Assembly: GCA_030142905.1 (NCBI GenBank)
Contig: JASJOG010000029.1
Span: 2,011,001 to 2,075,000, forward strand
Length of the DNA: 64,000 bases
Source of the DNA: Heliopora coerulea
Lineage: Eukaryota; Cnidaria; Anthozoa; Scleralcyonacea; Helioporidae
Direction of reading: 5' to 3'
Positions 44,286 through 55,632 of this stretch are shown in pieces. The notes under the pieces were generated by a model, which was not told the origin of the DNA, ran no database searches, and was given only the letters and a program-made list of their open reading frames with translations. Position 1 is the first letter of the stretch; each line of letters starts with the position of its first letter. Made by a program: the position numbers and the translations under genes.

Positions 44286-46442
44286 TATGACGATACACCA
44301 GCTTCCTCTGGAGTGGGCATGGTAGGCCGCTACTCTGAAGTTGCCTGAGGGAAATGGTAGCGTTTCTTACCTTTAGGTCATTTGATTACTGTAAAAAACC
44401 GAGTCATACAGAACAGGGTGATGAAACCCAGGGATGTAGAAAGCGATGGGCCACACGGCTGTGCGACCCATTTTATTTCCGGGAAGCTGGAATATTGTTC
44501 GCCTTTCCCCCCTTAAAAACAGATATGATATCACTATGCAGAATATTTTCTAAATTTTTTCAATTGCACGCACTTGCATTTCAAAATTGAAATAGAAAAC
44601 ATTTAAAGATCTAATGTACTGCACATAGTACATGAAAAACAGAAGCAGAAACAGTGTGTCAATAATCTATTTTTAAGGGACCTAGATACGTCCATTATTA
44701 AAAATAGTCCTGTATGAGAGTCTGGCACTGTTGTTCACGGAGCGGTCAGAAAACAAGTTAGGCAAAGGAAACGCTACGAACATCCCAAACTACATCAGGG
44801 CTGGTGCCAGAGAGGGGGCAGAGGGAGCTACAGCCCACTTGCCGGGTAACCTTAGTCCCCCAGTCGCGGAAAAAATTAACAATTTGTTTTTGGGAATTTC
44901 GCATATGATATCACATACCTTATACAAACTATGAATGCTCGTTACAGATTAAACCAAGGAAGAAAATAGACTCTTCTTCATGTCAAATCTAAAACTAAAC
45001 TGCTTCTAGTCAGTTGTTGCGAGTATTCTTGCGAGAAATAACGTTTTCGACCTTCAAATAAGGAAATTGTAAAGAGAGCGTTGTCCCGGTCCCTCTGGTT
45101 TAGCTCCCTTCTCGGGAACGTTAGCCCTGCGTCGAGAAATTCCTGGTGCCACCACTGGAGTACATGCGGACAAATGTCAAGTGATCGGACATGTCCCGAA
45201 ACTAATGGCTCTGCCTAAACTGTTTCACGTAAAGAGAAGGGAAGGCTGTGGGTTGGAAATCGCATGTGAATAGAACTTTATTAATATGGGCGAGCAATTT
45301 TCTATGGAATGGCTGAAAACAAAGCTGACGATTGAAGACTATGAACGTAGCTAATCTGCTACAAACTGTATCCAGTTTGTACATAGACTGAGGATTTCTG
45401 AGGATTATCGCTTTGAAATAATTGCCGAAAATAAAAGCGTTTTGATGTGAACGTATAACACCATATGCACTTGCTTAGACTTCAATAAAGGTCGCCATTA
45501 AAAGTGAAAAAAAGTCAAACTTGGTGTTTCCTGGCCGCTTAATAGGATTTAAAAACAAAAATAACTCGATGGTATGTCGTAAAGGTGGCTGTGGCCGCTT
45601 AAGACGGGTGGCCGTTTATTAGAGGTTCACTTCACAACAAATTAATAAGAGAATACTCGCCAGTCATTTCTGAGCGACGACAAGCTTTGCTAGCTAGGTA
45701 CCTGAGTTATTTTACCTGTTCTAGCCGGAAAACTATGCGATGTCCGACTGTTATTTTATGCCCCATTTTAACGCGCAAATTAAATTTGTGGAATGGTTGA
45801 TGCTGGTGCTTTTTCAATGTCTTTCTGCGTCCTCCCAACAGCCCCTGAGAAGTCGGCTTTGTAATAGGGTTGCTCCGTGTAAAAGGTTTCGCCTCGCCAA
45901 GGCATGATGAAAATGGCCAGTGAAACCACCTTTGCAAAAGCGACGTAACAGCTCCTAAAATTGCTAAAACAAAATTTCGAGCCAACGAGTTGAACTTTTG
46001 GCGAAAGGTTGCTCAGGCATACAACCACCTTGTGATCTTTTCCTGCGCAGGCATTGCGACTTTATTTTTCTGCCAATTGGGAATGAGTACTTAAGGTTTT
46101 GACCTTCTAACATCCAAAAGTGTTCCATACATGGCACATTTGACTGAGCTACAATTTGTCGTCAACATTCGTTGCATCGTGAAGGAAACACCTGGTTCTT
46201 GCAACGAGAAATTTTTTTAAAAACTTGTATCGCCTAAACAAACAGAAACTCGTATCATGAGGCTCAGTTTGAAATAAGACTTCGATACATATTTGACACT
46301 ATAATGATTATTTATCGATGAATTATTAATTAATTATTATTTAGTCCTACTTCAACTTCGTGTCTTCTCCTTCAAATTATCATATGATGGTCAGTGTAAA
46401 ATGTTAAGATATATACATAAACTGGCATTTCAAGCCAAAGTT
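44286..46442. other. Unassigned intergenic DNA
   Basis: Over 2 kb without a gene I recognise. A 92-codon minus frame at 45707-45985 begins with a hydrophobic stretch but shows no family and overlaps a second minus frame; I do not call it. A repeated GGCCGCTTAA word at 45532 and 45593 may mark a small transposon end. Confidence 0.4.
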
Positions 46443-47465
46443 ATGGCGTTCCTGAAGCTCCTGCTCACGCTTTATATAGCCTCCTTCCTTCTTTGGAGCA
46501 CGACTGCCAATCAATGATCTCATTGTACTTATGGAATTACAGTGAAAGAACTCCTGAAGTTGGCAGGTATTTCAGGCGGGAACTTACTGTCTTACGTGGC
46601 CAAACTTAAGAAACAAAACATCGATGAAACAATTCTTGGCAGTCTCACCCTTCAACAGCTCAACAACATCGGAGTCACAGTTCTTGGAGATCGCCTCAAA
46701 ATCCACAAGTTCTTTGCAAATGATGGCAACGACTGTACCTCGTCCTCCTGTAAGAACAACGGAATATGCCAAGACAGTTTTCGTTGCTTCTCATGTCGCT
46801 GTGATCACAGTGGATATTACGATCCAAGTTGTGGACTGAAATGTCCATGCAGAAACGGCGGCCATTGCAAAACGACAAGAACTGGATTCAAATGTGAGTG
46901 TACACCAGGGTACTCGGGAGATCTGTGCGAGACAAAATATCTCAACGAAGATAGGTTTCTCAATCTTGAGAAAAAAGTGAAGCAACTAGCGGCGAAACTA
47001 GTACAGACTGAAAATGAATTGAACAAACAAAGAAAAGTGATTGAGAATTTACCATCCCATCAAGGGAAATGGAAACTTCATCGCGCAAATGAAGTATTGA
47101 AATATCTAGAAAAGCTTCAACTTCATCAGTCAACACCAACCTACAACCAAAAGCTGCCTGTCATTTTTCCCAAAGGGACTCAAGCGATTTTGATATCCAT
47201 TTACTGTAACTTTAGGAACGTGAAAGGACATGCTTATCTAAGCTAGGAAGCCTATCAGAAAGGAAACGACAAACCAGAAGGGAAAGTTTATGAATACAAT
47301 ACTCATTTTAATGTCTACGCTAACACGTTCCTGTACGAGCAAATGATCCCATGGAACAACAGTCTTCCCAATGAGATGATTTTCAAGGTGACATCGTCCT
47401 ATTTATCAGGTGGTGGTAAAAACTGGTATCGAGTACTACTGGTGGGCTATGTCACGACAAATTAA
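46443..47465 (+). pseudogene. Secreted SAM-EGF protein, two in-frame stops
   Basis: One frame runs from ATG 46443 to TAA 47463-47465 (340 codons) but is interrupted by TGA at 46515 (codon 25) and TAG at 47244 (codon 268). The first 24 codons are a clear signal peptide (MAFLKLLLTLYIASFLLWST). Codons 34-93 look like a SAM domain (ELLKLAGISGGNLLSYVAKL ... VTVLGDRLKIHKFF). Two EGF modules follow (about 97-130 and 131-163, from CTSSSCKNNGICQD to CTPGYSGDLCE), then a coiled coil (about 168-205, LEKKVKQLAAKLVQTENELN) and a C-terminal domain of about 120 residues that I do not recognise and that the TAG cuts at HAYLS. Both stops lie in otherwise well-preserved reading frame, too close for introns (the first gap is only 27 bases). 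Recent inactivation is most likely; readthrough or assembly error are alternatives. Confidence 0.75.
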
Positions 47466-47589
47466 GGAGAACTGTGAACAACGACTTGGAGACATTAGTG
47501 ATATTCTGTCATAGTTATTTCGCAACTATTGTCGTGCATGCAACAGCTCATGAGTTTAGCGCGTTTATCCGATTGTTCTGACGTACTTA

Positions 47590-48270
47590 TTTGTTTCAAA
47601 AGTGAAGCATTTAGGTGTGTGGAGTACCAATTTGTAAGTGTCCATTAAAGTGGTTGCAAATTTCCTCTGATTTACTTGTGTTTCAAATGTATTTTTCTCC
47701 AGTTGCCTTTTGAGCCAACCAAAGATCCCCTCTGTACACTTTGACTGCAGGATTTCCTGTATTTAGTCATTTCAAAACTCAAGCATTCAAACCTTTAAAG
47801 TGTCAGTTTGTAATTGTCAGTTAAATTAGTTGCAAGTTCCTCGGATTGTACTTCAAGTGATTGTTCCCTATTGCCTGTTGAGCAAACCAAAGACCCCCTC
47901 TATACACTTTGACGGTATGATTTCACCTATGTAGTTACTTCAAAAGTCAAGCATTTAGATCGGTGAAATGCCAGTTTGTAAGTGTCAGTGAAAATAGTTG
48001 CAAGTTCCTCAGATATACTTGTGCTTTAAGTGGTTTTTCCTGTTGCCCTTTTAGCAAACCAAAGATCCCCTCTGTACACACTTTGACTGCATAATTGCAC
48101 GTATGTAGTTATTTCGACAGTCAATCATTTAGATCTGTGGAGTGCCAGTTTGTAAGTGTCAGTTAAGATGGTTGCAAGTTGCTCGGATACACTTGTGCTT
48201 TAAGTGGTTTTTCCTGTTGCCCTTTGAGCAAACTAAAGAAATCCTCCGCACACTTTGACTGCTTGAGGTG
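47590..48270. repeat. Four-unit tandem repeat, period about 165 bp
   Basis: Each unit contains GAGCAAACCAAAGATCCCCT-like text, CACTTTGACTGC, GTCAAGCATTTAGAT and TGCCAGTTTGTAAGTGTCAG. Units are diverged and follow directly behind the SAM-EGF gene, probably in its 3' UTR or beyond. Confidence 0.85.
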
Positions 48271-49048
48271 AAGATTCTCTTTGTACTTTTTCAATGCAGG
48301 AAGGTCATGATTGATGAATTGGTCATGCCCGATCTGCGATAGCGTTTTTAAAAATTGCAAGTACTGAAAGTAATATAAAATCATAAGACCTACCGAAATG
48401 CTCAATTTTGTTAACCTTTTTAAGGACATTTTACCCTTGCGAATTTTTTTGCCTTGTGATTTACATTTTGAATGATGTATTAAACTGACTAGAAAATCGA
48501 GGACAAATTGGAGTGAAACATGTAAGCGCGTGTCTTACTGTATTAGTTTTTCATTGTGCATGCATTTGTTCTTTTGTTCTAGAGGTTTCCTTGTAGGTTT
48601 CTTGTTCCACGTTTAATTTTTCCTAGGTTCTGACCTCCGGTTTCTTTACCAGAGAAGCTACAAAGAAGTCAAAATTAGGGAATAAAAAATAAAAAAAATT
48701 AAAAAGTAAATAACAAAAGGAAATAATCTTGATCAGAGTTCACACCCCGAACGAACCATGACGTATCGGTCGTCAACTAGAAGGCACCTTTGAAATGCTG
48801 TGAGATGTATTCTAAAAGAATCTTAATAATTGTCGTGGGTCGTGTGTCACAGGTGAAGTCGTTGGTCGAAAAATACGTTTAAAATCGTATTTTTTTTTCA
48901 CCCGTACAGTACGACTGTATTTGCTGAGTGAAAGCCGAGGGTTAAGGATAACCTCTGCGTAAAAAAATTTTATACAACGATCTGTTTGAAATGTTTATGG
49001 AACGTTCATCTTCAGAGGATGTTCAGGGCATGTGATTGGCTAAATGAC
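48271..49048. other. Unassigned intergenic DNA
   Basis: No gene or repeat recognised. Confidence 0.45.
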
Positions 49049-49145
49049 ATATATGAGAATGAGAATTAGAATTAGGATAAGGGCTAGGATAAGAACGAAC
49101 CCTAATCCTAACCCCAATCCTTACCCTGATACTAATCCTAATCAT
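49049..49145. repeat. Degenerate telomere-like words, head to head
   Basis: AGAATTAGGATAAGGGCTAG (TTAGGG-like, plus) is followed at once by ACCCTAATCCTAACCCCAAT (CCCTAA-like), so the two halves point at each other. Units are irregular. Animal telomeres are TTAGGG, so this may be an interstitial relic or a simple palindromic microsatellite. Confidence 0.5.
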
Positions 49146-49459
49146 GCTTGTCAGGTGGACCCTCTAGCTATGACCGTGGATACAATCACTGGATTCAGCT
49201 AGTCCATGATGCAATCTCGTACCCAGACTCTTTGCTGTATGTTCGAAAAATATTATGAATGTGTTGAGCATGTTTCTCGCCGAACCTCTCGTCCCTTTTA
49301 TATTAGTATCACAGAATAAGAATTTACTGTTGTAATGGGACTTCTTCTTTCAATCCTTCTGTTATTAAAATAGTTTTGGGTGGTGACATACATCCGCAGC
49401 CTGGACCAAGCTTGACTGCGCTTTGAAGCTTTTCGACCGCGAGGACTGTCGCTTCTGAG

Positions 49460-50749
49460 TTGAACGTCCTTCCGAAGAATGCTCACCTAAACATCAAAAT
49501 TGCCCATCTCAATGTTCGCTCCTTGAAGTCCAGAGAAAATTTCATTTTGGTCAAAGATACTATTCAATCGAATGGATTTGATATATTGACCATATCAGAA
49601 ACGTGGCTGGATTCTTTGGTTACTGACGCCTTTGTTTATGTACCAGGATATTCACTGTTCAGACAAGATCTCGGTCCTCAGAAAGCGGGTGGTGGACTTT
49701 GTGTTTATACGAGAGACACTTTAAAAGTTGAGTACATCGAAAACCTGTCTTCAGTGGCCAGCGATGGCTTTCAGCAATTGTGGCTTAAAGTACAAACGCG
49801 ATCTTTTAAATCGTTTTTATTAAATACTGTCTATCGACCACCTAGCGCTCCTGTGAAGTTCATTGACAATCTTACGGGGATTCTTATCGATTTACTTTTA
49901 AGTGGTCTGGATATCTTTGTCATCGGTGATCTTAACTGCAATTTTCCAGTAAGAATACTTAAGGATAGTTTACCAGCTACTTTGCATGTAATCACATCCC
50001 TGATGAACAATTCCTTTAAATCTAATACGTTCGCACGTGTGTGGAAAATTGCAGAAGTAACTTGTGTTCCTAAAGATGGCGATGCCGGAAATCCATGTAA
50101 CAATCGGCCCATATCACTGTTACCGGTACTATCCAAAGTAAATGAAAGGTTGGCTCACAGACAATTTGTCACGTTCTTAGATGATGACAACAAGCTATCA
50201 CAATTCCAAAGTGGCAATCGTAAATACCATTCCACTGAAAAGGCTCTTTTGTCTGTCACTGATGACCTATTAAAAGCTATGGATGAAAAGAAAATCTCAA
50301 TATTGGTGTTGATGGATATGTCAAAAGCCTTTGACAGTATAAACCACGACATGTTATTTAAACTTCGTAGCCTTGGTGTGTCTGCATCAGCGCTGGAATG
50401 GTTCAAAAGTTACCTAACAGGAAGGTACCAGTATGTTCGTATTGGGGATGTGCTTTCGCAGTCTCTCCCAGTTGTTTATGGAGGTCCACAAGGGTCTATT
50501 CTTGGCCCGGTTTTGTTTACTGTTTATATAAATGATTTATTAACTGTACCTAAACTTTGTCAAACTGCTTGTTACGTTGATGATTCTAAACTTTACTTGA
50601 AATTTAAAACTAACAAGCTATGTAAGGCAGTCTCTGCAGTTAACTCTGATCTAAACGAAATCTGTAAGTGGTGCTGTTATAATTCACTGCTTACGAATCC
50701 AGATGAAACTAAAGTTCTTGTGATAGGTGTGCCGCAATTGCTACGATAG
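49460..50749 (+). CDS. LINE endonuclease-reverse transcriptase, in-frame fusion by deletion
   Basis: 429 codons. Residues 10-170 are an apurinic-type endonuclease: IAHLNVRSLKSR, ILTISETWLD, GGGLCVYTRD, NTVYRPPSAP and GDLNCNF. The DFN-to-SDH C-terminal half of the nuclease and the polymerase N-terminus are missing; at about residue 170 the text jumps to PVRILKDSLPATLHVITSLM. Then WKIAEVTCVPKDGDAGNPCNN and RPISLLPVLSK, ILVLMDMSKAFDSINHDMLF (motif A), GGPQGSILGPVLFTVYINDL and ACYVDDSKLYLK (catalytic Asp pair). The join keeps the frame open, an unusual outcome for a deletion of several hundred bases. The frame ends at a stop in the thumb; 50819-51415 holds the remainder. The start used is the first in-frame start after a stop; upstream leader is also coding-like. 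Confidence 0.85.
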   Translation: MNVLPKNAHLNIKIAHLNVRSLKSRENFILVKDTIQSNGFDILTISETWLDSLVTDAFVYVPGYSLFRQDLGPQKAGGGLCVYTRDTLKVEYIENLSSVASDGFQQLWLKVQTRSFKSFLLNTVYRPPSAPVKFIDNLTGILIDLLLSGLDIFVIGDLNCNFPVRILKDSLPATLHVITSLMNNSFKSNTFARVWKIAEVTCVPKDGDAGNPCNNRPISLLPVLSKVNERLAHRQFVTFLDDDNKLSQFQSGNRKYHSTEKALLSVTDDLLKAMDEKKISILVLMDMSKAFDSINHDMLFKLRSLGVSASALEWFKSYLTGRYQYVRIGDVLSQSLPVVYGGPQGSILGPVLFTVYINDLLTVPKLCQTACYVDDSKLYLKFKTNKLCKAVSAVNSDLNEICKWCCYNSLLTNPDETKVLVIGVPQLLR

Positions 50750-50818
50750 TTACCTGACTTTACAATAACACTTTGTGGCAAACCAATACCATCGACACCT
50801 GTAGCAAAGGACCTTGTA

Positions 50819-51415
50819 GTGTTTTTGGATCAGTGTCTCTCCTATGAGGAACACATACGTAAAACTGTTGTTAGTTGTATAAACAAACTGATCCAGATTA
50901 ATAGAATTGAGCATTTACTTGATAAGGAAACACTTTTGTTAATTATTAATAGCTTTGTTTTTAGCAGGCTGTTTTATTGCTCCTCAGTTTGGAGCAATAC
51001 CTCGGCGACTAACATCCATAAGCTTCAGCTTGTTCAAAATTTTGCAGCCAGGATTATCTTGGGACTTCGCAAATATGACCATATCTCTGCAAGTCTAAGA
51101 TCACTTCGATGGCTAAATGTCAAACAAAGACTCATGGTCAATGATGCAGTTATGATGCATAAATGTCTCAAAGGTCTGTCACCTAACTACTTGTCAGATA
51201 AATTTTCAATTCGAGCTATTGTCCATAATAGACAGACAAGATATAGAGATAGCCTCAATATTCCATCTTGTAGAATGAATGCTGGCCAACGCGCTTTTTG
51301 TTACAGTGGTGTGAAAATATGGAATAATTTAAGTAAAGACGTAAGGGAAATCATAAATACGAAAGTTTTTAAGAGACGTCTAATTAATGAACTGATTTGT
51401 ATTGTATTGGATTAG
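50819..51415 (+). pseudogene. C-terminal part of LINE 4
   Basis: 198 codons continuing the polymerase thumb and C-terminus: FLDQCLSYEEHIRKTVVSCI, CSSVWSNTSATNIHKLQLVQ, NFAARIILGLRKYDHIS, LRWLNVKQR and a KIWNNLSKDVRE end block. A single stop and a short shift separate it from the frame at 49460-50749. Confidence 0.85.
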
Positions 51416-51600
51416 ATGTTGAATTTTGTTTAAAGTTACTATTTAGTTATTGTTGAATATAGTTGTTTTTTTTTAAGTTATTTATAAATAATTGATTTAT
51501 TCACTCATTTAATTTATTTAATTTAATTGTAATATTGATGCTGAGAAGTCCTTTTTAGGAATGCTCAATAAAGTGTATGTATGTATGTATGTAAGTATAA

Positions 51601-52711
51601 TATCATTTATACGTATTTAGACGTATTAGTTTCCACAGCAAGGAACATTAATGAACGTTAAACAAATCAACCCATAGTTTTAAGTCTAACACAAATCGAA
51701 GTTATTTCATACATTACATAAGAAATGCCTGTTGTTGCAAAGCTGTGACTGTACCAGGGTAACGTTTGACTCTGTATGATCGTTATAATTCGTTGTGACA
51801 TTAATTTGTCTCAAAAACGCTTAATATTACTTCACGAACTTTATTGTTGATTACTGAACCTTTTACTAGCGCACAGAATTCAATATCCAAGCCTTAGATT
51901 AAGCTGACAGAAAAATAATTCATCAGAGAAAGAAAAGAAACAATTGATTGTGTGGGCCGCGCGAATGGCCTACTCATATAGGAGATGTACGTCTAAATAT
52001 AACAGTTGGGAATCTTTTTGTAACTTATAGTTACCAGAAATATTATGACTACCTTTACTCTTCAACCAGTCTTCGTAGAATGAAAATCGGCCATTTTACT
52101 GAGCCAGCACCGAATTTCGTAGATTAAATCCTTGTTGAGCTGGCTGCGATTTACTGGCTGTGAGGATTTTGGCCGAGCAAAGGGTGTGGGGACGGTTTCG
52201 AAAAAGTGTGGACAAAAACTTCAGACTCTGACGCGGATGGCCCTTCTAGTCACTACTTAAGCTGTGTGAGTGTCTCAAACGTTGTTCGAAGTCATGGTTT
52301 TACTAAGTTTTCGATACATTGTCTTTGGCAAAGTTATTCCTCCCCGAGCGCATAAAGGGATATACGATGGAAAAGGATTAATGTATGGTTACAAACCCAC
52401 GTTCTCAGACAAAAAGTAAGTGTACTCATCATCAGTGGATTAATATGCCTCTCACATGTATCCCTTTACAAAGTGAGTGAACAGTGTGTAAGAAGAGCTT
52501 TGCGATATTTCTTTTACGAGTTTAGGTGATCTAGCTCGCAAGGACTCAAGGCGTGTCCAACCGTTTCACTATCAGGTTGGTGAAGCGGCTAGTCGGGGCC
52601 AACGAAGTATTAGTAACTCATTCGCTCTCTGGACATTATGTAACTAGTGAATTCCTTCTACTAAAGATTCGGACAGGTATTGATTGTGGCCTAAAAGGCT
52701 GTCACACCCGC
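51601..52711. other. Unassigned intergenic DNA
   Basis: No gene or repeat recognised. Confidence 0.45.
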
Positions 52712-52799
52712 ATGCCTTCATTGATATTCCGGATCAATTCAAGTATAGTCCCCACATTCCCTTGGGGAGGACTATACTTGAAAGTGGATTCAAGGCATA
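52712..52799. repeat. Hairpin with a perfect 13 bp inner stem
   Basis: TCAAGTATAGTCC at 52739-52751 pairs with GGACTATACTTGA at 52769-52781 around a 17-base loop that itself has CCCC and GGGG. An outer pair ATGCCTT/AAGGCAT (52712 and 52793) extends the structure. It may be a small MITE. Confidence 0.65.
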
Positions 52800-54795
52800 C
52801 ATGATCATCATAGCCAAACTGAATCAGTCATTATGGTGCATCCAGCTTGTTTCAGTGTAACAGACATACACAATGTCATACAGTACTACATGTATTATAA
52901 ACATGGAAGGAAAGCAAATGTAGATTTTGGTGTGTATAGAGTTCACTTCCAGTCTTCCAGGTAGTACTTAGCTGTTCTCAAACATTACACTATGTGAATA
53001 TATTGTACTGGTCTTCTAATTATCGCCATACACTGGATACTTTTACTGGTAGGACAGTAGAACACGTACACAGAAATGAATTCATAATGAAAACATTTGT
53101 GCTGCTTCACAAAAAGATATAATAAACCAGCCTGTTTGCTCATAAAAAATTACACAAGAATAGATTGCAACCCAAATGAGCATTTTAATGCAAAATATTC
53201 ATGTTATAACTGGTATACGTACTAAATGAATTCATGGATATCAGCAGTAAAGTAATTACAATAATATAAAAACACTTATTTAGCATTTGTGGGGGAACAA
53301 TTCCTCCTGCTTCCTAGTACTATTTATGGTTATGCATCCAGTTATTCTTATGCTGTAAAAATGCCTGTATTGTCTGTTTATTTTAGAGTTTTGCTGATTT
53401 TAACTTTCAAAGATTACCACTACCCTGTTCCCTTAGTGGTGGTATTGAAAAGAGCATCACTTGGTAGCCAAGCTGTGAAGTGATTTTTTTCAATTTTTAT
53501 TTTTAGTTAAGTTAACTGTGTTTGCAAATAAACATAAAACATTACAATGTTGTTATAGTGTTTTGCATTTATATGTTTGATTTAATCATGAGATTTAAAC
53601 AGTCGTATGTAGCTTGTCTTTAACCTGTTGATTGTCCAAGAGCGATTATGGAGAAGGAAGATATTCAGTTAGGAGTTTAAAGTAAAACTATATGTTGACT
53701 GATAGCGGTAAAATAAAATAAAATAAAATATTAATGACCAAATAAAGAAATAATCATGATTGGTGGGATAACAGTTTATTGATCAATATGGATATAGTAA
53801 TACATATCTCAACAAATGATCAATGGGATCTTAACATTTATTTCTTTACTTACCTTCCAAAACCTCTTCCATTAGGACTAGTCCAGTGGCTAGTAGCTCT
53901 GAAATTTTAGTAGCCCAAACCCAATGTTTACTTGTCCTGGACTAGTGGACTGCCACTAAGGTCAAGCCCTGCCCCCATCTATTTTTGTCTTGCCTGACTT
54001 CCCCATTTCAACAAATGTCTGGTGCTACTACTGCCTTTTAGACCTTCATTTATTGGGACTCAGGGTTGTCAAGTAGAAATTATACAGCGCTTTGGCTTTG
54101 CAAGAAAATTTGGTTGAGAACTACTGGTCTTTACCATAAATAAGATAAAGTTTGGAAGCAGTTAATTGTGGAATATTAGTGATGTGCACCAGACATGTCT
54201 TAATACAATGCAGCAAGACTGGAACAAAACTGATCCACAAAAATTCCAAAGGAGGAATATCTGGTGCGTGTACTTTGTCTGGTCGATACACTAAAATGAA
54301 AGAGAAACAATTGCTGATAAAATTTAGCATTTCCATTCTGAAGGTAAATTATCTGACCACTCCCATATCTTTGGGGCTGAGCTATTTAGTTGGTCAAACA
54401 AATCTTCAACCCAACTTGTGAGACTTCACTTTCCTCATTATTTTCAACTTAAATATCCGTCCAAATTAGCAAGCATTACAGAACTTCGAAAGGGAAGACC
54501 ATACTGTTGCATAAGGATTGCATGCATCATCAGGGCGATAGAAAAGCATTTCACAGGGCCTGGGCAGAAGCCTGCTACAGATACCGTGTCTGTCAAAGCC
54601 AGGAGCTTTTAAATCTCTTGAGGCTGGATAAATAGATGTTCCTCAACTTTTAGGGAGTGTCAAGATCAGAGGACTTGAAGCTTTTAGAGACCTTTGACGC
54701 TGCAAGACAACAACTGCGATTTTCAGTGTGGATTATCAGAAGGGCGTCACAATATTTTGTACCATTGAACTCTAGAAAGACTCTCGTACCAGGCG
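52800..54795. other. Unassigned intergenic DNA
   Basis: About 2 kb with several short open frames and no recognised gene or repeat, apart from a (AAAAT) run at 53709-53730. It could contain upstream exons or introns of the MRPL28 gene, but I could not identify any. Confidence 0.4.
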
Positions 54796-55114
54796 TTGCG
54801 ATTGAATGAATCCGACATAGGGTCAGCCACGTAGGTCAAAAACACGCGTGTGAAAAATTCGCATTGAACCTTTTCTTTTCATTGACGGTTAATTCTGACA
54901 AATATGGAGTGCTATCGACATTGTTCTCTACTTAGTAAGGATAAAAAGGAAAACCATCAAAAATACCCGAAATTTAGGTAAAGTTTTTCGCAATAGGTTA
55001 CGTGTTTTATCGCGTGGGGGACTGGGATGACCTGCAAATTGACCTTCAGTGAGCCTCCATGTTGGCTTCAAAATACAGTTTGCAGGTATTGTTTCAGTCT
55101 TTTTAGAGTTTAAG
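54796..55114. repeat. Direct repeat flanking the MRPL28 exon, left copy
   Basis: Matches 56514-56836: shared CCGACAT.GGG, AAAACACGCGTG, TGTTTTATCGCGT.GGGGAC, GGGATGACTTGCAAATTGAC and a cluster through TTCAGTC-TTTTTAGAGTT. Direct orientation, about 75-80 percent alike by eye. Confidence 0.75.
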
Positions 55115-55632
55115 TGGTTAAGACGTGTTATTGAAAAATATGAAAGAAACAGGTGGATGTCCACACTGTTTTGGCTTATCGACCTACCAGCATGACTGAT
55201 TATCCTGACAAATACGTAATTTTTGAATGATAAATTTATACGGATTTACCACCCATAATGGTTGCACGTTTTAACATTCTTCACTATGCAGGAAGACAGC
55301 CCTGATTTCTGAAAGGAGGAAGGGGTGAAAGAAAAAATAAAAATTTTCTGATCTAAGTTTGCTCCATAAATAGCACTGGATATGATGTTGTGTCCTCGAT
55401 TAAGAGGTCTATCACACTTTATTGCTACGAGTGATTCCATTTTTGTTATGGAGTCTGTTGAAGATGTTTAGATGATCTAAACGGTATATGACTGATTTTA
55501 AATTCATAAAATTGCTTCCATTAAAATTTGTTTTTGGAACCATTTGAGTTTCACTTTCATTTTACAACTTTACATTAAATTTAGATTTTAGCGTTTAAAT
55601 TTTGGCAAGTGACTGTGGTTTTCTTGTAACAG
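55115..55632. other. Intron or intergenic DNA before the MRPL28 exon
   Basis: AT-rich, ending in the splice acceptor TGTGGTTTTCTTGTAACAG at 55614-55632. Confidence 0.5.

Larger units (their letters stand above)
49290..51600 (+). mobile_element. Non-LTR retrotransposon 4 (CR1/L2-like), internally deleted
   Basis: Plus strand, from about 49290 to an ATGT tail at 51576-51596. It has a pre-endonuclease leader (YPQPGP-type text HPQPGPSLTAL near 49390), the endonuclease start, a deleted middle, polymerase, and a C-terminal part split by one stop (50747-50749). The tail of short tandem tetramers is typical of the group. It is the best-preserved LINE in the window but cannot be autonomous. Confidence 0.9.

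Noticed and set aside
45707..46028. Two overlapping minus-strand open frames with a hydrophobic start
   Set aside because: No recognisable domain, the frames overlap each other and there is no supporting splice or promoter signal.
47590..48270. CRISPR-like array
   Set aside because: The period is about 165 bp, the units vary throughout without a constant repeat and unique spacers, and the DNA is animal.
49049..49145. True chromosome end
   Set aside because: Only about 100 bp of irregular words, flanked on both sides by ordinary sequence.
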